NCBI GenBank assembly: GCA_021782295.1
Contig: JAJXVC010000090.1
Span: 1 to 7,452 of the forward strand
Length of the DNA stretch: 7,452 nucleotides
DNA from: a bacterium
GTDB lineage: Bacteria; Eremiobacterota; Eremiobacteria; Baltobacterales; Baltobacteraceae
Direction of reading: 5' to 3'
Part shown: positions 6,049 through 7,452 of the stretch, in pieces
Numbering within the stretch: position 1 is the first letter of the stretch
How the letters are laid out: each line of letters opens with the position of its first letter
Translations under genes and position numbers: made by a program
The notes under the pieces: model-generated
What the model saw: only the letters and a program-made list of their open reading frames with translations
The model's database searches: none
What the model was told of the DNA's origin: nothing

Positions 6049-6654
6049 GTGAGTACTATGACCTACCAACCGAAGGCCGATGAGATCAAGGCCCTACGCG
6101 ACGAGACCAGCGCCCCGATGATGGACTGCAGAAAAGCACTCGTGGAAGCCGGCGGCGATCGCGAGCGCGCGAAGGCGCTGCTCCTCGAGCGCGGCGCTGC
6201 CCAGGCGCAGAAGAAATCGGAGCGAGCCGCAAACGAAGGGTTGGTCGGCAGCTACATTCACGCCGGCGGAAAGATCGGTGTGCTGGTCGAGATAAACTCG
6301 GAAACCGATTTCGTCGCGCGAAACCCGAAGTTCAGCGAATTGGTGCGCGACGTGGCGATGCATGTCGCGGCGATGTCGCCCGCCTACCTCGATCGTGCGT
6401 CGGTTCCCGAAGAAGTCGTCGCAGAGGCACGCAAAGAACTCGAAGAATCGGTTCCGGCGGGGAAACCACCCGAGGTCGCAGCGAAAATCGTCGAGGGCAA
6501 ACTCAACAAATGGTACGAAGATCACTGCCTGCTCGACCAGTCGTTCGTGAAGGATGATTCGATCACGGTCGGCGATCTCGTGAATGCCGCCGTCGGAGCG
6601 CTCGGCGAAAACATTCGCGTACGGCGTTTCGTGAAGTTCGCGTTGGGCGAGTAG
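6049..6654 (+). CDS. tsf: Elongation factor Ts (short form)
   Basis: EF-Ts is the guanine-nucleotide exchange factor that regenerates EF-Tu-GTP in the cytoplasm. The 201-aa protein has an N-terminal UBA-like domain with ALRDETSAPMMDCRKAL (15-31), then SYIHAGGKIGVLVEIN (68-83) and the key TDFV (86-89) that contacts EF-Tu. It finishes with an IRVRRFVKF stretch. It lacks the second core subdomain region that makes E. coli EF-Ts about 283 aa, as in Thermus and cyanobacterial proteins. The start is GTG 6049: AAGGAG ends 7 bases upstream, whereas the in-frame ATG at 6058 would be 16 bases away. It lies 93 bases after rpsB, across a hairpin, and 6 bases before pyrH. Confidence 0.97.
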   Translation: MSTMTYQPKADEIKALRDETSAPMMDCRKALVEAGGDRERAKALLLERGAAQAQKKSERAANEGLVGSYIHAGGKIGVLVEINSETDFVARNPKFSELVRDVAMHVAAMSPAYLDRASVPEEVVAEARKELEESVPAGKPPEVAAKIVEGKLNKWYEDHCLLDQSFVKDDSITVGDLVNAAVGALGENIRVRRFVKFALGE

Positions 6655-6660
6655 ATAAAC

Positions 6661-7413
6661 GTGCAGGCGAGCACCGCGCGCTTCTCCCGCGTTCTCATAA
6701 AACTCTCCGGCGAGGCGTTTGCTTCGAGCGCGAATGGGGTTGACGTGCGAACGACCGAGGCGATGGCGCGCGAGATTGCCGATGTTGCACGCAACGGCAT
6801 CAGTATCGCCGTCGTCGTCGGCGGCGGAAACATCTGGCGCGGAAAAGAGCACGAAGCTGCGGGCATGGAGCGCGCGACCGCAGATTATATGGGGATGCTC
6901 GCTACGACGATCAATGCGCTCGCGCTTCAGGATGCGCTGGAACGGATCGGCGTCCCGTCGCGCGTGCAGACCGCGATTGCAATGCACCAGATCGCCGAGC
7001 CCTATATTCGCCGACGCGCGATTCGCCATCTCGAAAAGGGGCGCGTCGTGATCTTTGCCGCCGGAACCGGAAACCCGTATTTTACGACCGACACCGCAGC
7101 GGCACTGCGAGCGGTCGAAGTCGGGGCGCAGGCGATCCTCAAGGCGACGAAGGTGGACGGTATTTACACCTCCGATCCGAAAAAGGATCCCGCCGCGCGT
7201 CGTTTCGAACGCATCGATTACATGGATGCGCTCAATCGCGGCCTGGAAGTGATGGATACGACCGCCATGGCGCTCTGCATGGACAATACGTTGCCGATCC
7301 TCGTCTTCGACATGGGGGTTTCGGGTAATATTCGACGCGCGATCGAGGGCGAAGCGATTGGAACCTACGTTGGTAAAAATGTGGCGACGGTGATCGCCGG
7401 AGGGGTTGCATGA
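6661..7413 (+). CDS. pyrH: UMP kinase (uridylate kinase)
   Basis: Bacterial UMP kinase of the amino-acid-kinase fold phosphorylates UMP to UDP with ATP, an essential step of pyrimidine nucleotide synthesis. The 250-aa sequence shows KLSGEAF (14-20), the glycine-rich [10 protein letters not shown] (52-61), [18 protein letters not shown] (72-89), [13 protein letters not shown] (135-147) with D144, and [14 protein letters not shown], all standard. Length is as expected (E. coli about 241 aa). The start is GTG 6661, 6 bases after the tsf stop, with no clear Shine-Dalgarno, so coupling to tsf translation is likely. Its stop overlaps the frr ATG (ATGA). The position between tsf and frr is the widely conserved bacterial order. 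Confidence 0.98.
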   Translation: MQASTARFSRVLIKLSGEAFASSANGVDVRTTEAMAREIADVARNGISIAVVVGGGNIWRGKEHEAAGMERATADYMGMLATTINALALQDALERIGVPSRVQTAIAMHQIAEPYIRRRAIRHLEKGRVVIFAAGTGNPYFTTDTAAALRAVEVGAQAILKATKVDGIYTSDPKKDPAARRFERIDYMDALNRGLEVMDTTAMALCMDNTLPILVFDMGVSGNIRRAIEGEAIGTYVGKNVATVIAGGVA

Positions 7414-7452
7414 ACGATTCATTTTTCAAAGACGTCGAAGGGAAGATGCAGA
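7410..7452 (+). CDS. frr: Ribosome recycling factor, 5' end only
   Basis: Only the first 14 codons are in the window. They read [14 protein letters not shown], which fits the RRF N-terminus (a short start followed by a helix with a K-D-x-E-x-K-M pattern). The ATG overlaps the pyrH stop by 4 bases (ATGA), and GGAGGGG (7399-7405) is an excellent ribosome site. RRF with EF-G splits the post-termination ribosome. Identification rests mainly on position downstream of pyrH plus this short match. Confidence 0.85.
   Translation, partial: MNDSFFKDVEGKMQ

Noticed and set aside
5197..6069. 290-codon open frame on the - strand antisense to rpsB
   Set aside because: Opposite a certain ribosomal protein gene, with no family motif.
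6094..7422. 442-codon open frame on the - strand antisense to tsf and pyrH
   Set aside because: Entirely opposite two certain core genes; long antisense frames are common at this GC content and the protein is not recognisable.

Overview
This is a GC-rich bacterial chromosome segment made of two divergent blocks. The right block (about 5040-7452, + strand) is the conserved translation/UMP-kinase cluster rpsB-tsf-pyrH-frr, with frr cut by the window edge. The left block (about 5024-1, - strand) is a cell-surface sugar cluster. In transcription order it holds rfbB (dTDP-glucose 4,6-dehydratase), rfbA (short-form glucose-1-phosphate thymidylyltransferase), a SAM methyltransferase with an N-terminal cysteine cluster, a roughly 560-base gap without a convincing gene, and two tandem DegT/DnrJ/EryC1/StrS-family aminotransferases. 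The second aminotransferase runs off the left edge.

How the genes work together: RfbA and RfbB would convert glucose-1-phosphate and dTTP through dTDP-glucose to dTDP-4-keto-6-deoxyglucose. That is the branch point for dTDP-rhamnose and for dTDP-amino sugars. No rfbC (epimerase) or rfbD (reductase) is present here, while two PLP sugar aminotransferases are. A dTDP-aminodideoxyhexose destined for a surface glycan is therefore the more economical reading, though the rest of the locus is outside the window. The right block makes ribosomal protein S2, elongation factor Ts, UMP kinase and ribosome recycling factor.

Regulation visible in the sequence: a good extended -10 promoter (TGG-TATACT, 5064-5072) precedes rpsB, giving a leader of about 105 bases. 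A strong 11-bp hairpin lies between rpsB and tsf. Tight junctions, two of them 4-base ATGA overlaps, join AT2/AT1 and pyrH/frr. No convincing intrinsic terminator was found.

Organism: the short EF-Ts (201 aa, against about 283 aa in E. coli) argues against Gammaproteobacteria and fits lineages with short EF-Ts, such as Cyanobacteria, Thermus and several uncultured phyla. A soil or candidate-phylum bacterium (for example Eremiobacterota/WPS-2) is only a guess from overall look. The aminotransferase end is visibly lower in GC than rfbB, suggesting different ancestry. I see no mobile element, CRISPR array, tRNA or rRNA. Most of the window is well-known gene families, and I did not find clear evidence of a wholly new system.
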